From Mesobacillus jeotgali (GTDB lineage Bacteria > Bacillota > Bacilli > Bacillales > Cytobacillaceae), in assembly GCF_900166585.1 (NCBI RefSeq), contig NZ_FVZC01000009.1, positions 1,933,444-1,997,443 of the forward strand: a DNA stretch of 64,000 nt, written 5' to 3'. Below are positions 35,918-45,497 of this stretch, one piece after another (position 1 is the stretch's first letter; the number at the start of each line of letters is the position of its first letter). The translations under genes were made by a program, and so were the position numbers. The notes below the pieces were generated by a model. The model searched no databases, had not been told where the DNA came from, and saw nothing but the letters and a program-made list of their open reading frames with translations.

Positions 35918-37003
35918 TTATCTGCCTGGATATTCTTTGACCTCTTCTTCGCCTCGTAAAATCCGAAGGGCTCCTTCTGCAAGGGCCTGCAATTCGTTTT
36001 CTCCCGGATGGACAATAACATCCGCAATCCAGTTGATACGTTCAGAAATTTTTTGGACAAATTCCTTGCCATAAGCAAGTCCCCCTGTAAGGACGATGGC
36101 ATCAACCTTACCAGACAGGACAGCACTTGCAGAACCAATTTCCTTTGCCACCTGGTATGCCATCGCATCGTATACCCTTTTTGCCTTTTCATTTCCCTGC
36201 TTGATCATCTTTTCGACCTTGATTGCATCATTCGTTCCCAGGTAGCCAACAAGTCCTCCCTGGCCAACAAGCTTTTTCATGATTTCATCACGGAAGTAAT
36301 CCCCTGAAAAGCACAGTTCAACAAGGTCGCCAGCAGGAACTGTTCCTGCACGTTCCGGGCTGAATGGACCATCACCGTGCAAACCATTGTTTACATCTAC
36401 CACTCTGCCGTTTTTATGGGCACCAACAGTGATACCGCCACCAAGATGGGTAATAATTAGATTGAGTTCATCGTATTTTCTGCCCAGCTCTTTGGAAACC
36501 CTGCGTGCAACAGCTTTTTGATTCAAAGCATGGAAAATACTCTTGCGCTCAATGAGTGAAAAACCTGACACTCTTGCAATCGGGTCAAGTTCATCTACTA
36601 CGACCGGGTCAACGATAAAGGAAGGAATGTTCAAACCTGAAGCAATTTCATAAGCCAAAATTCCGCCCAAATTTGATGCATGCTGACCGGAGAAACCTGC
36701 ACGCAGGTCTTCAAGCATCTTATTGTTGACTGAATATGTACCGCCTTCAATCGGCCGTAAAAGACCTCCGCGCCCACAAACAGCACTCAATTTCGAAATG
36801 TTGATTCCTTCGGTATCAAGCGTTTCAAGTATCGTATTCTTCCTGAATTCGTATTGATCGATGATGGTTTCATAGGAGTTGATGACAGTAGAATCATGGC
36901 GGATTGTTTTTTCAAAAATGGATACCTCGTTGTCAAAAACTCCTATTTTCGTTGATGTAGATCCTGGATTTATGACTAGAATCCGATGTTCTGTTTGTTG
37001 CAC
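35918..37003 (-). CDS. buk: Butyrate kinase
   Basis: A 361-residue acetate/butyrate kinase family protein that transfers phosphate from branched-chain acyl-phosphates to ADP, giving ATP and a free acid. Family motifs are [14 protein letters not shown] at the N-terminus, [25 protein letters not shown] in the middle and [13 protein letters not shown] near the C-terminus. The start is GTG at 37003, with GGAGG 7 bases upstream. It lies between bcd and lpdV in the bkd operon. Confidence 0.94.
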   Translation of the reverse strand: MQQTEHRILVINPGSTSTKIGVFDNEVSIFEKTIRHDSTVINSYETIIDQYEFRKNTILETLDTEGINISKLSAVCGRGGLLRPIEGGTYSVNNKMLEDLRAGFSGQHASNLGGILAYEIASGLNIPSFIVDPVVVDELDPIARVSGFSLIERKSIFHALNQKAVARRVSKELGRKYDELNLIITHLGGGITVGAHKNGRVVDVNNGLHGDGPFSPERAGTVPAGDLVELCFSGDYFRDEIMKKLVGQGGLVGYLGTNDAIKVEKMIKQGNEKAKRVYDAMAYQVAKEIGSASAVLSGKVDAIVLTGGLAYGKEFVQKISERINWIADVIVHPGENELQALAEGALRILRGEEEVKEYPGR

Positions 37004-37177
37004 AGTTAAACCTCCAATTTGCTTACGGCTCCATTCAAATCCGTAATGCATCAGTAACATTTAGGAAACAGCAGAGGCGCCGAAATGTCGATTCAGCGCA
37101 CTCTGCAGATAATAATTTCGCATTGCAAAAGACCTTTTTTTAATGTTTGGTGAATCCACCGTCTTTGAAAGCCTATA

Positions 37178-38272
37178 TTAACGGCGGCTTAAAATATGGT
37201 GGCCGTTTTGCAGGAATTGGCTTCGTGAATTGCGCATTCTTTCAATGCGTTCTTCTGCCATACGGTCTGCCGCTTTATAAGTAGGAATTCCGTCCCTCTT
37301 AGCGATTTCAATAACCTTTTCGATATTATTGTAAATCGTTTCTACCTTTTTCATTGCTCTCTCAGCGTTATAACCGTATAGCTCATCTGCTACATTGATT
37401 ACTCCGCCAGCGTTGATTACATAATCCGGAGCGTAAACGATGCCCATCTCATGAATGATGTCACCATGCTTCGCATCCTTAAGCTGGTTGTTAGCAGCCC
37501 CTGCAATTACCTTTGCTTTAATTTGCGGAATAGTTTCATCGTTAATAACAGCTCCCAATGCACATGGAGCGTAAATGTCACAGTCAATACCGTAGATTTC
37601 ATCAGGGTCAACAGCCTTTGCGCCGAATTCCTCTACCGCTCTCTGGACGGCTTCTTTATTAATGTCGGTAACGATCAGCTGTGCACCTTCTTCATGAAGA
37701 TGGCGGCATAGATTATAAGCTACATTTCCGACGCCCTGAACTGCAATTGTTTTACCCTCAAGCGAGTCAGTGCCGAATGCTGCCTTCGCAGCTGCCTTCA
37801 TTCCTCTGTAAACACCATAAGCAGTTACCGGAGAAGGATTTCCTGACGAACCGAATGCCGGTGAAATACCTGTAACATAATCTGTTTCTTCATGGATCAA
37901 GTCCATATCAGCTACAGTTGTACCAACATCCTCAGCAGTAATGTATCTGCCATTCAAGCCCTGGATATAACGGCCAAACGCGCGGAACATTTCTTCGTTC
38001 TTGTCCTTGCGAGGATCGCCGATAATGACCGTTTTTCCACCGCCCAGGTTCAGGCCTGCTGCAGCATTCTTGTAAGTCATTCCTTTTGCGAGTCGAAGCG
38101 CATCCTCGATTGCTGCTTCTTCAGAAGCGTATGTCCACATACGCGTTCCGCCCAAAGCTGGTCCAAGAGTTGTATCATGGATCGCAATAATTGCTTTCAA
38201 GCCAGATTGCTTATCCTGGCAAAATACTACCTGCTCATAATCATACTGTTCAAGATACTTAAAGATTTCCAT
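37178..38272 (-). CDS. bcd: Leucine dehydrogenase
   Basis: A 364-residue NAD-dependent branched-chain amino acid dehydrogenase. It oxidatively deaminates Leu, Val and Ile to the 2-oxo acids used by the Bkd complex. The N-terminal domain has the catalytic Lys in [14 protein letters not shown] (near residue 80) and the second Lys in [12 protein letters not shown]. The Rossmann domain begins [12 protein letters not shown]. Its length matches the Bacillus enzyme. GGAGG lies 8 bases before the ATG at 38272. It is the second gene of the operon. Confidence 0.96.
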   Translation of the reverse strand: MEIFKYLEQYDYEQVVFCQDKQSGLKAIIAIHDTTLGPALGGTRMWTYASEEAAIEDALRLAKGMTYKNAAAGLNLGGGKTVIIGDPRKDKNEEMFRAFGRYIQGLNGRYITAEDVGTTVADMDLIHEETDYVTGISPAFGSSGNPSPVTAYGVYRGMKAAAKAAFGTDSLEGKTIAVQGVGNVAYNLCRHLHEEGAQLIVTDINKEAVQRAVEEFGAKAVDPDEIYGIDCDIYAPCALGAVINDETIPQIKAKVIAGAANNQLKDAKHGDIIHEMGIVYAPDYVINAGGVINVADELYGYNAERAMKKVETIYNNIEKVIEIAKRDGIPTYKAADRMAEERIERMRNSRSQFLQNGHHILSRR

Positions 38273-38300
38273 TAGTGGTTCCTCCCCTGGTTTATGTAGG

Positions 38301-39206
38301 TTATTTTCTTGCAGAGCATAACGCAAGTGCAAGTGAATAAAGCTTGCTTTCCGCTGTGTCCGCCCTGGATGTTAAGACAATTGGAGCTTTTGCCCCTGAT
38401 ATGACCGCGCCAACTTTTGCTTTGGCGAAGTAAACTAATGATTTATAAAGAACATTTCCCACTTCGATTGCAGGGACTAACAGGATATCGGCGGTCCCGG
38501 CAACTTCACTTTTGATTCCCTTATGCTCAGCAGCCAGCTGTGAAACTGCATTGTCGAGCGCGAGCGGGCCATCCACTATACAACCGGTAATTTGCCCTCT
38601 TTGGTTCATTACCGTCAAAGCAGCAGCATCCAGTGTTGCCTGCATGGCCGGATTGACTACTTCCACCGCTGCCAGCGGCGCCACTTTTGGCATTTCAATT
38701 CCAATAGAATGAGCTACCTGTACGGCATTTTTGATGATTTGAGCTTTTTGCTCAAGGTCCGGTGCAATATTCATAGCAGCATCCGTAACAATGGTGAAGC
38801 GGTCATACCCCGGAACTTCAAATACTGCAACATGCGATAGGACAGCGCCAGTCCTGAGGCCGTATTCCTTATTTAGGACTGCCTTTAAGATGATGGCAGT
38901 CGGGATATTGCCTTTCATCACTACTTGCGCTTCATTCGCCGTGACTGCTTTTACTGCCATTTCAGCAGCCATGTTATTATTTGGAGCGTTAATGATTTTA
39001 ACCCCTTCATCATCTGCGATTCCAGGATGCTGTGATGAAATGATCCTATTGATTTCCTCCTCATTGCCATAAAGAAGAAAATCGGCAAGATTCCTTTTAA
39101 CAGCCTCGGCAACAGCTTCTAATACTTCTGTATCTTCAGCCGCTGCAACAGCAATTGTTTTCCTTCCATTTTGGGATGCCATGCTGATAAGTGAGTCTAG
39201 TTTCAT
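38301..39206 (-). CDS. ptb: Phosphate butyryltransferase (phosphotransbutyrylase)
   Basis: A 301-residue enzyme that converts branched-chain or butyryl-CoA plus phosphate to acyl-phosphate, the substrate for butyrate kinase. It closely follows B. subtilis Ptb: [10 protein letters not shown] at the N-terminus, [23 protein letters not shown], and [16 protein letters not shown]. The ATG at 39206 gives this family N-terminus, although its AAAGGA is 12 bases away, slightly far. It is the first gene of the operon, 50 bp downstream of the sigma-54 promoter. Confidence 0.94.
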   Translation of the reverse strand: MKLDSLISMASQNGRKTIAVAAAEDTEVLEAVAEAVKRNLADFLLYGNEEEINRIISSQHPGIADDEGVKIINAPNNNMAAEMAVKAVTANEAQVVMKGNIPTAIILKAVLNKEYGLRTGAVLSHVAVFEVPGYDRFTIVTDAAMNIAPDLEQKAQIIKNAVQVAHSIGIEMPKVAPLAAVEVVNPAMQATLDAAALTVMNQRGQITGCIVDGPLALDNAVSQLAAEHKGIKSEVAGTADILLVPAIEVGNVLYKSLVYFAKAKVGAVISGAKAPIVLTSRADTAESKLYSLALALCSARK

Positions 39207-39255
39207 ATTTGGAGTCAATCCTTTCATTTCTTTGAGCATCACCCGTTATTTATAT

Positions 39256-39273
39256 ATGCAAGAAGCGTGCCAA
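39256..39273 (-). promoter_or_regulatory. Sigma-54 (-24/-12) promoter of the bkd operon
   Basis: The minus strand reads TTGGCACGCTTCTTGCA, matching the -24 GG and -12 GC elements of the sigma-54 consensus (TGGCACG, 4 bases, TTGCA) without a mismatch. It lies between bkdR and ptb, so transcription would start about 40 bp before ptb. The neighbouring BkdR is a sigma-54 activator, which agrees. Confidence 0.92.
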
Positions 39274-39284
39274 CATTAAAATAG

Positions 39285-39298
39285 TGAAAACGCTTTAC
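39285..39298. promoter_or_regulatory. Candidate cre (CcpA) site upstream of the bkd promoter
   Basis: TGAAAACGCTTTAC agrees with the cre consensus TGWAANCGNTNWCA at 12 of 14 positions and is an imperfect palindrome. It lies between the sigma-54 promoter and the putative upstream activator site, where a bound repressor could block looping. Sequence match only. Confidence 0.4.
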
Positions 39299-39317
39299 TT
39301 TTCTCAAAAAATGTTAT

Positions 39318-39329
39318 GCAAGAACTTGC
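39318..39329. promoter_or_regulatory. Candidate BkdR upstream activating sequence
   Basis: A perfect 12-bp palindrome, GCAAGAACTTGC, is centred about 60 bp upstream of the -24/-12 promoter, just past the bkdR stop codon. Sigma-54 activators with Fis-type DNA-binding domains use such dyads. Inference from position and symmetry. Confidence 0.45.
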
Positions 39330-39341
39330 GCAGTATGAAAT

Positions 39342-41402
39342 TTATTGCATGCCATTTACTTCAATACCATATTTCTCGAGCTTATAATATAAATTCCTAA
39401 CGGATACTCCTAATAATTTTGATGCAGCAGTTTTATTGCCATTTACCGCTTTTAGAGTAGACTTTATGACCTTTGCTTCATATCTTTCCAATTGAACTGC
39501 TAAGGTTTCAGCGGGGATGGCTTGCACCGCATCTTCATCTTTTTCCTTGACCTGGCTATTCTGCAGCTCTGGTAAATGCTCTTCCTGGATGACCGTCTCG
39601 CTATAACTCAGGAAGATAATTGCCCGGCCGAGTACATTCTCAAGCTCCCTGACATTCCCGGGCCAGTCATAGTCCATCAACTTGTTGATTGCCTTCTCTG
39701 AAACACCTTCAACATTACGGCCGTAATCTTGATTTATTTTGCGAATCAGCCTTTCACAGAGAAGGGGAATATCGTCTTTTCTCCTCCTGAGTGGCGGTAT
39801 ATGGATGGGCATCCTATTAAGGCGATAATATAAGTCTTCTCTAAAGCTGCCATTGGCAATAGCCTTTTCAAGATTCATATTAGTCGCTGCTATGACCCTT
39901 ACATTGATTGAAACTGGTTTCGTCCCTCCGACGCGTACAATCTCCCGCTCTTGCAGGACTCGCAGCAGCTTTGCCTGGGTATTGGCAGGCAATTCACCGA
40001 TTTCATCAAGAAAAATACTCCCGTTATTGGCTTCCTCAAAAAATCCGCGTTTCCCCCCTCTTTTAGCCCCTGAGAAAGCACCTTCCTCATAACCAAAAAG
40101 TTCGCTTTCAAGAAGTGATTCAGAGATCGCTGCACAATTTACCCGAATGAACTTGTTGAATTTTCGGTCGCTGGCATTGTGGATTGCATGAGCAAAAAGT
40201 TCTTTCCCTGTTCCTGACTCCCCGCGAAGAAGGACAGTGGCAGGTGTTTTCGCCCCAAGCTTTGCCTGTTCCACCGGAATCATCATTTCTTCTGACTGGC
40301 CAATAATATCCTCAAACGAATACTTCGCTTCAAGGGTCCTTATAATTTGCCTTGCACGATTTAGTTCCCGGTTCAAGTTCTGGATTTCGGACATGTCATG
40401 GATAACCCCTACACTGCCCTTCAGCAGCCCATCAACAATGATCGGTGCCACATTTACTACTACTTCTTTTTTATTTGGACCAACCCTCATGGCTGCTCCG
40501 CGAACCGGCCTCCTAGTCTTAAGCACCTTCATATGCATGCTTTCTCCCTCGGAGATATCAGCTGTTGCCGGCTGTCCGATTACTTCTTCTTCTTTAAGCC
40601 CGGTGATCCTCGTATAAGCTGGATTGATCATTATCCCCCGGCCATCTTCATCCACTACCGAAATTGCTTCATCACTGGAATTGATGATTGCCTGCAGCAT
40701 CGTCTGAATCTCTTTCAGGTTCGTTATTTCTTCTGCAAGATTCACTACATCCGTAATGTCCTTGAAAACGGAAAAGGCACCAATCAGCTGGTCATTCTCA
40801 TCTATGATCGGAATCCTTGTCGTGATGATTTTTGAACCATTGGGCAGCACTAATTCCTTATTGGATTCAACTTTCCTGGTATTAAGGACCCTCAGAAGTT
40901 TGCTGGTAGGAATGATATCAAGAACATGCCGGCCCTCAGCTAGTTCCCTTTTTACCCCGATGATTTTCTCTGCACTCTTATTAAATAAAGTGACAGTTCC
41001 CTCTGTATTGATGACAACCATACCATCTCCAGATGAGTTAAAAATCAAATCATGTTCGTATGTAATTTTTCTTAGAGTTTTGATTAATTCTTCTTTCTCT
41101 TCTAACAGGGTAGCAAGAAGAAACGCGACACTTCCTGGAATCAATACCGTGTTTTTACTGCGGGCATCTCTTAATTCCTTGAAGACATTTTCCTCGCCGG
41201 TCACCTCGATGACAATATCCAAGTCACTTGACATATACTCATGCCAGTCGGTGCCAGTGGGAATTCCAGCTTTTCGTGCAGCGATAATTCCTGCAGCACG
41301 CGGATTAATATCCACTACAGCAACCACTTCGGCGGTTTGCTTAAATATGTTCAGGATCGCTGTTCCACCCTTACCTGCTCCAACAATCATTATTTTTTGC
41401 AT
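39342..41402 (-). CDS. bkdR: Sigma-54-dependent activator BkdR
   Basis: A 686-residue transcription activator of the bkd operon. The N-terminus is a Rossmann-like domain ([12 protein letters not shown]), followed by two PAS domains at about residues 115-330. The AAA+ domain has Walker A GESGTGKE, the sigma-54-contact loop GAFSGA (the common GAFTGA with Ser for Thr) and the arginine-finger region. A Fis-type helix-turn-helix ([20 protein letters not shown]) closes the protein. The effector is probably a branched-chain compound or acyl-CoA sensed by the N-terminal domains, which is inference. The start is the ATG at 41402, with GGTG upstream; a longer frame exists. Confidence 0.93.
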   Translation of the reverse strand: MQKIMIVGAGKGGTAILNIFKQTAEVVAVVDINPRAAGIIAARKAGIPTGTDWHEYMSSDLDIVIEVTGEENVFKELRDARSKNTVLIPGSVAFLLATLLEEKEELIKTLRKITYEHDLIFNSSGDGMVVINTEGTVTLFNKSAEKIIGVKRELAEGRHVLDIIPTSKLLRVLNTRKVESNKELVLPNGSKIITTRIPIIDENDQLIGAFSVFKDITDVVNLAEEITNLKEIQTMLQAIINSSDEAISVVDEDGRGIMINPAYTRITGLKEEEVIGQPATADISEGESMHMKVLKTRRPVRGAAMRVGPNKKEVVVNVAPIIVDGLLKGSVGVIHDMSEIQNLNRELNRARQIIRTLEAKYSFEDIIGQSEEMMIPVEQAKLGAKTPATVLLRGESGTGKELFAHAIHNASDRKFNKFIRVNCAAISESLLESELFGYEEGAFSGAKRGGKRGFFEEANNGSIFLDEIGELPANTQAKLLRVLQEREIVRVGGTKPVSINVRVIAATNMNLEKAIANGSFREDLYYRLNRMPIHIPPLRRRKDDIPLLCERLIRKINQDYGRNVEGVSEKAINKLMDYDWPGNVRELENVLGRAIIFLSYSETVIQEEHLPELQNSQVKEKDEDAVQAIPAETLAVQLERYEAKVIKSTLKAVNGNKTAASKLLGVSVRNLYYKLEKYGIEVNGMQ

Positions 41403-41614
41403 AACGTTCACCACGTATCTGGAAAAATATTTCATGCTTTGAATTTATAGTCTGCAAATTCTTTCAGTATTATTGTAAATGTTTTTGCAGGCTCTGACAA
41501 ATTTCTGTGAATTTTTAATTATCTCGATGGATTTCCTTTCAGGTCTCTAAGATTGCAGAAAAATTCTCCCTTGGGTATACTTTTTAAAGAGGACAAATTA
41601 CGAGGGGATACCAA

Positions 41615-41878
41615 ATGATCAGGATAATTGCATTAATCATCATGCTGATACCAGGTGTCATTGCTGCTCTAGGTGTAAAATTGATGCGAGATATGGTATT
41701 CGGAATTTTACAGGCACCTTTCCCATATTTATGGTTACAATTTCTGGCCGGACTTATCTTTTTCCTTGCTGGACTAGGTTTCATTGCTGGCTTCATTCTG
41801 CACCGTGACCGTAAAAGGAATAAAGTTCAGGCATTTTTTCGCATACCTGATAGCAATAAAAAGCAAAACAGGCCTTGA
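41615..41878 (+). CDS. yqzF: DUF2627 membrane protein YqzF
   Basis: An 87-residue protein with two membrane helices (residues 2-24 and about 42-64) and a short basic C-terminal tail, typical of DUF2627/YqzF of bacilli. The function is unknown. The conserved stretch between the helices is MRDMVFGILQAPFPYLWLQF. It lies between bkdR (divergent) and glpQ (convergent), as yqzF does next to bkdR in B. subtilis. GAGGGG precedes the ATG. Confidence 0.8.
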   Translation: MIRIIALIIMLIPGVIAALGVKLMRDMVFGILQAPFPYLWLQFLAGLIFFLAGLGFIAGFILHRDRKRNKVQAFFRIPDSNKKQNRP

Positions 41879-41896
41879 CTTTATCAGGCCTGTTTT
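41865..41896. terminator. Bidirectional terminator yqzF/glpQ
   Basis: A perfect 11-bp stem, AAAACAGGCCT with AGGCCTGTTTT, lies between two converging genes. It overlaps both ends and supplies a T run on either strand. Confidence 0.88.
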
Positions 41897-42618
41897 ATAT
41901 TTCCCCTTATTCTGAATGCCTTTGCCGGGTCATCAGTTATGACTGCACTGCAGTTCACCCTATACAGCCTTTCAAGCTCGGTGTCTTTATTTACCGTATA
42001 TGGACGTACTTCAATCCCGCTTTCAATCGAAGCCTTAATGATTTCATCCGGCGCCGCCCTCCAATGAGGATGGAACCCCGTGGCCCGGATTGACTGAGCA
42101 TAAACCCAGGGCATATATAAACCTTCAGATAGCAAAGGAGCAATTTCAATTTCAGGTGCGATCATATAGCTATGCACGATACTATAGTGGTTAAAGGATG
42201 AAATTATAATTCTTTCTGTTAAATCATATTTTCTTACCATATTTATAACTTTTTCTTCCATGCCCTCATACGGCATAATGGTGTTCTTTAATTCGATATT
42301 GCATTTCAGCCTTGTTCCAGCTAGCCATTCCAGGACTTCCTCCAGCGCGGGAATTTGTTGTTTTCCTGTCAGCGAGCTAAACTTAAAGCGCGCATCCAAT
42401 TGCCGTAAATCTTTAAAATTGAAGTCCTTTACCATCCCAGAACCATCTGTTGTCCGATCAACTTTTTCATCGTGTATCACCACCAGTTCACCATCTTTTG
42501 TCATTTGGACATCGAGTTCCAATCCATCCGCCCCTGCTTTTTCCGCTTCCTTAAAGGCAAGTAAAGTATTTTCAGGGTATTCAGCTGCATAGCCACGATG
42601 TGCTAAAATTAGAGTCAT
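41884..42618 (-). CDS. Glycerophosphodiester phosphodiesterase (YqiK, cytosolic GlpQ/UgpQ type)
   Basis: A 244-residue GDPD-domain protein that hydrolyses glycerophosphodiesters to glycerol 3-phosphate and an alcohol. Catalytic and metal residues are visible in LAHRGYAAEYPENTLLAF (His7, Arg8, Glu14) and LELDVQMTKDGELVVIHDEKVDRTT (Glu, Asp and second His). There is no signal peptide, so it should act in the cytosol on products of lipid turnover. It corresponds by position to B. subtilis yqiK. It is divergent from yycC. Confidence 0.92.
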   Translation of the reverse strand: MTLILAHRGYAAEYPENTLLAFKEAEKAGADGLELDVQMTKDGELVVIHDEKVDRTTDGSGMVKDFNFKDLRQLDARFKFSSLTGKQQIPALEEVLEWLAGTRLKCNIELKNTIMPYEGMEEKVINMVRKYDLTERIIISSFNHYSIVHSYMIAPEIEIAPLLSEGLYMPWVYAQSIRATGFHPHWRAAPDEIIKASIESGIEVRPYTVNKDTELERLYRVNCSAVITDDPAKAFRIRGNIKQA

Positions 42619-42660
42619 AAACTATCACACCCATCTTTTTAATTTGGAGGTAAAATAACA

Positions 42661-42795
42661 ATGAGACCGTTGCAAATCTCTGCCGAAACAGCCATCAAGC
42701 TTTCAGAAAAATTAGGCATGCCGATTGAACAAATCATGCACATGCCCCAGCATATCCTTTTGCAAAAACTAGCTGAAATGGAAAAGGAGAAATAA
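42661..42795 (+). CDS. yycC: YycC-like small protein
   Basis: A 44-residue protein starting MRPLQISAETAIKLSEKLG and containing the conserved MHMPQHILLQKLAEM segment. This is the signature of the YycC family of bacilli, whose function is not known. GGAGG lies about 14 bases upstream, slightly far, and a small terminator follows 12 bp after the stop. In B. subtilis the family member is elsewhere on the chromosome, so its place next to spo0A is unusual. It is recognised from memory of the family. Confidence 0.75.
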   Translation: MRPLQISAETAIKLSEKLGMPIEQIMHMPQHILLQKLAEMEKEK

Positions 42796-42806
42796 CATCA
42801 AAATGT

Positions 42807-42826
42807 GCGCCTTAGGGCGTTTTTTT
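42807..42826 (+). terminator. Terminator after yycC
   Basis: A short CGCC/GGCG stem with a 4-base loop is followed by a run of seven T residues. It lies directly after the small gene. Confidence 0.65.
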
Positions 42827-42903
42827 GTTATTGACATTCCTTGGTCCCTGTATAATATATATCATAATATCTAGACGTGCCATTGACCAATCAAAGGACA
42901 TAT

Positions 42904-42953
42904 AAAAAACATCTTACTTATTTTCGAATTTAATCGAAAGTAAGTAAGATGTT
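42904..42953 (-). terminator. Terminator after spo0A
   Basis: A long stem of about 20 bp (AACATCTTACTTA... with its complement, one or two mismatches) has a 5-6 base loop. On the minus strand it is followed by TTTTTTATA. It lies 42 bp downstream of the spo0A stop. Confidence 0.88.
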
Positions 42954-42994
42954 GTTAGGATATATGAAAAATTGCTAAATCGCGCCTAACTCTT

Positions 42995-43789
42995 TCAAGA
43001 AGCTTTGTGTTCTAAACGAAGCTTGTCAGCCACCATTGCGATGAATTCAGAATTCGTTGGTTTTGCTTTAGACATGCTCACTGTATAACCAAATAATGAA
43101 GAAATTGAATCAATGTTCCCTCTGCTCCACGCAACCTCGATCGCGTGACGGATGGCACGTTCCACCCGGCTAGCCGTTGTATTGAATTTCTTGGCAATAT
43201 CTGGATAGAGGACTTTTGTGATCGAGCCAAGAAGTTCAATATCGTTGTAAACCATTGAGATGGCTTCTCGCAAGTACATATAACCTTTGATATGAGCAGG
43301 AACACCAATTTCGTGAATGATGCTGGTAATGCTCGCATCGAGGTTTTTAGGTTTTTGCTCGGAATTTGATCTTCCATAATTGATCGATGATGGTTTCCTC
43401 GCTACGGATTTTGCCTTTCCGCTAACCTGGCGGATATGTCCTGCCAGATGTTCCATATCGAATGGTTTTAGAATGAAGTATGATGCACCGAGCTCAACGG
43501 CTTTTTTTGTTACATCCTCCTGTCCGAAGGCTGTCAGCATGATGACATTAGGAATAATTCCTTTCTTTAAGTCCCGAAGCTTTTCAAGCACTGCTAAACC
43601 ATCGAGATGAGGCATTATAATATCTAAAAGCAAGACATCAGGATCAATATCTTCCAGCATTTCTAAACATTCCTGGCCGTTATGGGCTACACCGACAATT
43701 TCCATATCCTCCTGGGAAGAAATATATTCCTCAAGTAGTCCTACTAGTTCTCTGTTGTCATCAACTACACATACTTTAATTTTGTTCAC
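42995..43789 (-). CDS. spo0A: Sporulation master regulator Spo0A
   Basis: The response regulator that commits the cell to sporulation when phosphorylated by the Spo0 phosphorelay. The 264-residue protein has an N-terminal receiver domain with Asp10, Asp11, the phospho-acceptor Asp56 (LLLDIIMP) and Lys in ILKPFD. A short linker leads to the Spo0A C-terminal DNA-binding domain ([18 protein letters not shown] recognition helices). The start is GTG at 43789, with GGAGGA 7-8 bases upstream, as in other bacilli. The upstream region carries a sigma-H promoter and 0A boxes, showing self-control. Confidence 0.97.
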   Translation of the reverse strand: MNKIKVCVVDDNRELVGLLEEYISSQEDMEIVGVAHNGQECLEMLEDIDPDVLLLDIIMPHLDGLAVLEKLRDLKKGIIPNVIMLTAFGQEDVTKKAVELGASYFILKPFDMEHLAGHIRQVSGKAKSVARKPSSINYGRSNSEQKPKNLDASITSIIHEIGVPAHIKGYMYLREAISMVYNDIELLGSITKVLYPDIAKKFNTTASRVERAIRHAIEVAWSRGNIDSISSLFGYTVSMSKAKPTNSEFIAMVADKLRLEHKAS

Positions 43790-43859
43790 TGCTTGGTTCC
43801 TCCTCAATCCAATTATGATCACAAACAATCTCTTCTCTAAATTCTATTCTAAATGACTA

Positions 43860-43886
43860 ATTCGACAATGCAACAGAAATTCCTCT
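43860..43886 (-). promoter_or_regulatory. Sigma-H promoter of spo0A with overlapping 0A box
   Basis: On the minus strand AGGAATT, 11 bases, GTCGAAT fits the sigma-H consensus (RnAGGAwWW, N11-12, RnnGAAT) fully. The -10 element overlaps TGTCGAA, the Spo0A-binding 0A box (43861-43867 on the minus strand). It lies about 70 bp upstream of the GTG start and corresponds to the Ps promoter of B. subtilis spo0A. Confidence 0.8.
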
Positions 43887-43990
43887 TATTTTTAATTTTT
43901 TCTTAAAAAAGTAATATTTTCTTATATTTGCTCCATTTTCCTTTGTTTTTCGACTTATTTCGATAGTTGACAAAAAACCCAGCGGTAATT

Positions 43991-43997
43991 TGTCGAA
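43991..43997 (+). promoter_or_regulatory. Second 0A box upstream of spo0A
   Basis: TGTCGAA on the plus strand is a perfect 0A box, about 200 bp upstream of the spo0A start and in the opposite direction to the first. B. subtilis spo0A also has several 0A boxes upstream. Confidence 0.55.
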
Positions 43998-44040
43998 TAA
44001 TCTTCATTTACAACATGAAATGCTTGTAAATAAAAGTGCA

Positions 44041-44068
44041 AAAAAAAGAAAAGGCGGCAATTGCCGCC
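44041..44068 (-). terminator. Terminator after spoIVB
   Basis: GGCGGCAATTGCCGCC forms a GC-rich hairpin, followed on the minus strand by TTTTCTTTTTTT. It lies just downstream of the spoIVB stop codon. Confidence 0.92.
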
Positions 44069-44085
44069 GCCGCCGAATCCCTGTA

Positions 44086-45372
44086 TTAACTTGCTTGCTC
44101 TCTTGGTTTTTCGTAAATGTCTATCCCTGCTTCATTCAGCATCCATTCGATATGGACGCCGTACCCGCTTGTTGGATCATTTACGAATACATGGGTAACC
44201 GCACCGACAAGCTTGTTGTCCTGGATGATCGGACTGCCGCTCATCCCCTGGACAATCCCGCCTGTTTTCTCCAGAAGCTCTGGGTCCGTTACCTTAATGA
44301 CCATTCCCTTGGTTGCCGGGAACTTCTGCGGAATGGTGCTGACAATCTCTATATCAAAAAGGTTTACTTCGTCATTATTTACGACCGTCAGGATTTTCGC
44401 CGGCCCTTCTTTTACCTGGTGAGACAGGGCAATCGGCAAGGATTTATCGAATACCCCATTCGTGATATCCTTATTCAATTCACCGAAGATTCCAAAAGGA
44501 CTGTTTCTCTGGATATTGCCAATCACTTCTCGATCGGATGAAAAGCGCGCCAGTTTTTCTCCTGGATTGCCTTTTCCGCCCTTCTCAATTGAAGTGACGG
44601 TTGACCTTACGATTTGTCCATCTTCGACGACAATTGGCTTTTTCGTATCCATGTCGGATATTACGTGGCCGAGAGCTCCGTATTTTTTTGATTGAGGGTG
44701 ATAAAAAGTCATCGTTCCAATTCCCGCTGCTGAATCACGTATATATAATCCAAGCTTATACGTGTTTTCATTAACATCCTTTTTTGGCTGAAGCTGAGTT
44801 TTGATTTTTTCATTTTCCCGCTTAATTACAACATCCAAAGGCTTTCCATCTGTTCCAGCTTGTTTAACGAAAGGACCAACGTCTGCCATTTTTTCAATTT
44901 GCTGTCCATTTATTTCTGTAATGATATCGCCTTTTTTGATACCTGCCAGTTCGCCTGGGGATACCTTGCCTTCATCTGCCTGTACCTGGTGATGTCCGAC
45001 CACAAGGACACCTACAGTATTCAGTTTTACTCCTATTGATTGACCGCCAGGCCTGACCTTGAAATCCTTGAGGACATTGACATCGACCTTTTTCACCGGA
45101 AAACCGGCTAATTCAAGGACCATCTCGTCCTTCCCATGCCGTTTGGCCTCAACAGAAACCGTTTCGTCTTTCTGGTCCACTTTGATGCTTGAATCATTTA
45201 AGGGAGCCGTAACTTGAACTGCATTCGCCTGGAAATCAAGCTTTTGCCCCTCGAATAATGTTATATCTCCTGGAATAGATAAATATTCGTGTACTGGTTT
45301 TGCAAATCCTAAAGCAATTAATGAAACAAGGAGAATTCCACCAATAAATTTTCTGAGAAAATCTTTTTTCAA
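44086..45372 (-). CDS. spoIVB: SpoIVB serine peptidase (S55), sporulation signalling protease
   Basis: A 428-residue protease secreted from the forespore into the intermembrane space. There it cleaves SpoIVFA and triggers pro-sigma-K processing in the mother cell. An N-terminal membrane anchor (about residues 8-26) is followed by a PDZ domain near residues 130-200 and the S55 peptidase domain. Catalytic elements are the GALGHVISD His and the MSGSPI Ser at about 380. The start is TTG at 45372, with GGAGAG 8 bases upstream. It precedes spo0A on the same strand as in other bacilli. Confidence 0.95.
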   Translation of the reverse strand: MKKDFLRKFIGGILLVSLIALGFAKPVHEYLSIPGDITLFEGQKLDFQANAVQVTAPLNDSSIKVDQKDETVSVEAKRHGKDEMVLELAGFPVKKVDVNVLKDFKVRPGGQSIGVKLNTVGVLVVGHHQVQADEGKVSPGELAGIKKGDIITEINGQQIEKMADVGPFVKQAGTDGKPLDVVIKRENEKIKTQLQPKKDVNENTYKLGLYIRDSAAGIGTMTFYHPQSKKYGALGHVISDMDTKKPIVVEDGQIVRSTVTSIEKGGKGNPGEKLARFSSDREVIGNIQRNSPFGIFGELNKDITNGVFDKSLPIALSHQVKEGPAKILTVVNNDEVNLFDIEIVSTIPQKFPATKGMVIKVTDPELLEKTGGIVQGMSGSPIIQDNKLVGAVTHVFVNDPTSGYGVHIEWMLNEAGIDIYEKPREQAS

Positions 45373-45425
45373 TCCATTCACTCTCCTCGCTTCTAGTCCA
45401 AACACATCAAAAATGGCTACACCTT

Positions 45426-45455
45426 TAATTTTGCCTCGAGTCGTCGCATTTATAA
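45426..45455 (-). promoter_or_regulatory. Candidate sigma-F/sigma-G promoter of spoIVB
   Basis: The minus strand reads TTATA, 15 bases, GGCAAAATTA. This resembles the forespore sigma consensus (GYATA, N15, GGNRAYAMTW) with three mismatches. It lies about 55 bp upstream of the TTG start. spoIVB of B. subtilis is forespore-expressed, which agrees. Confidence 0.45.
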
Positions 45456-45465
45456 CCTGTATAAA

Positions 45466-45497
45466 AATAAAAAAGCTACCCTTTATGGATAGCTTTT
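45466..45497 (-). terminator. Terminator after recN
   Basis: On the minus strand GAAAAGCTATCC pairs with GGGTAGCTTTT and is followed by TTATTTTTA. It overlaps the recN stop codon. Confidence 0.8.
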
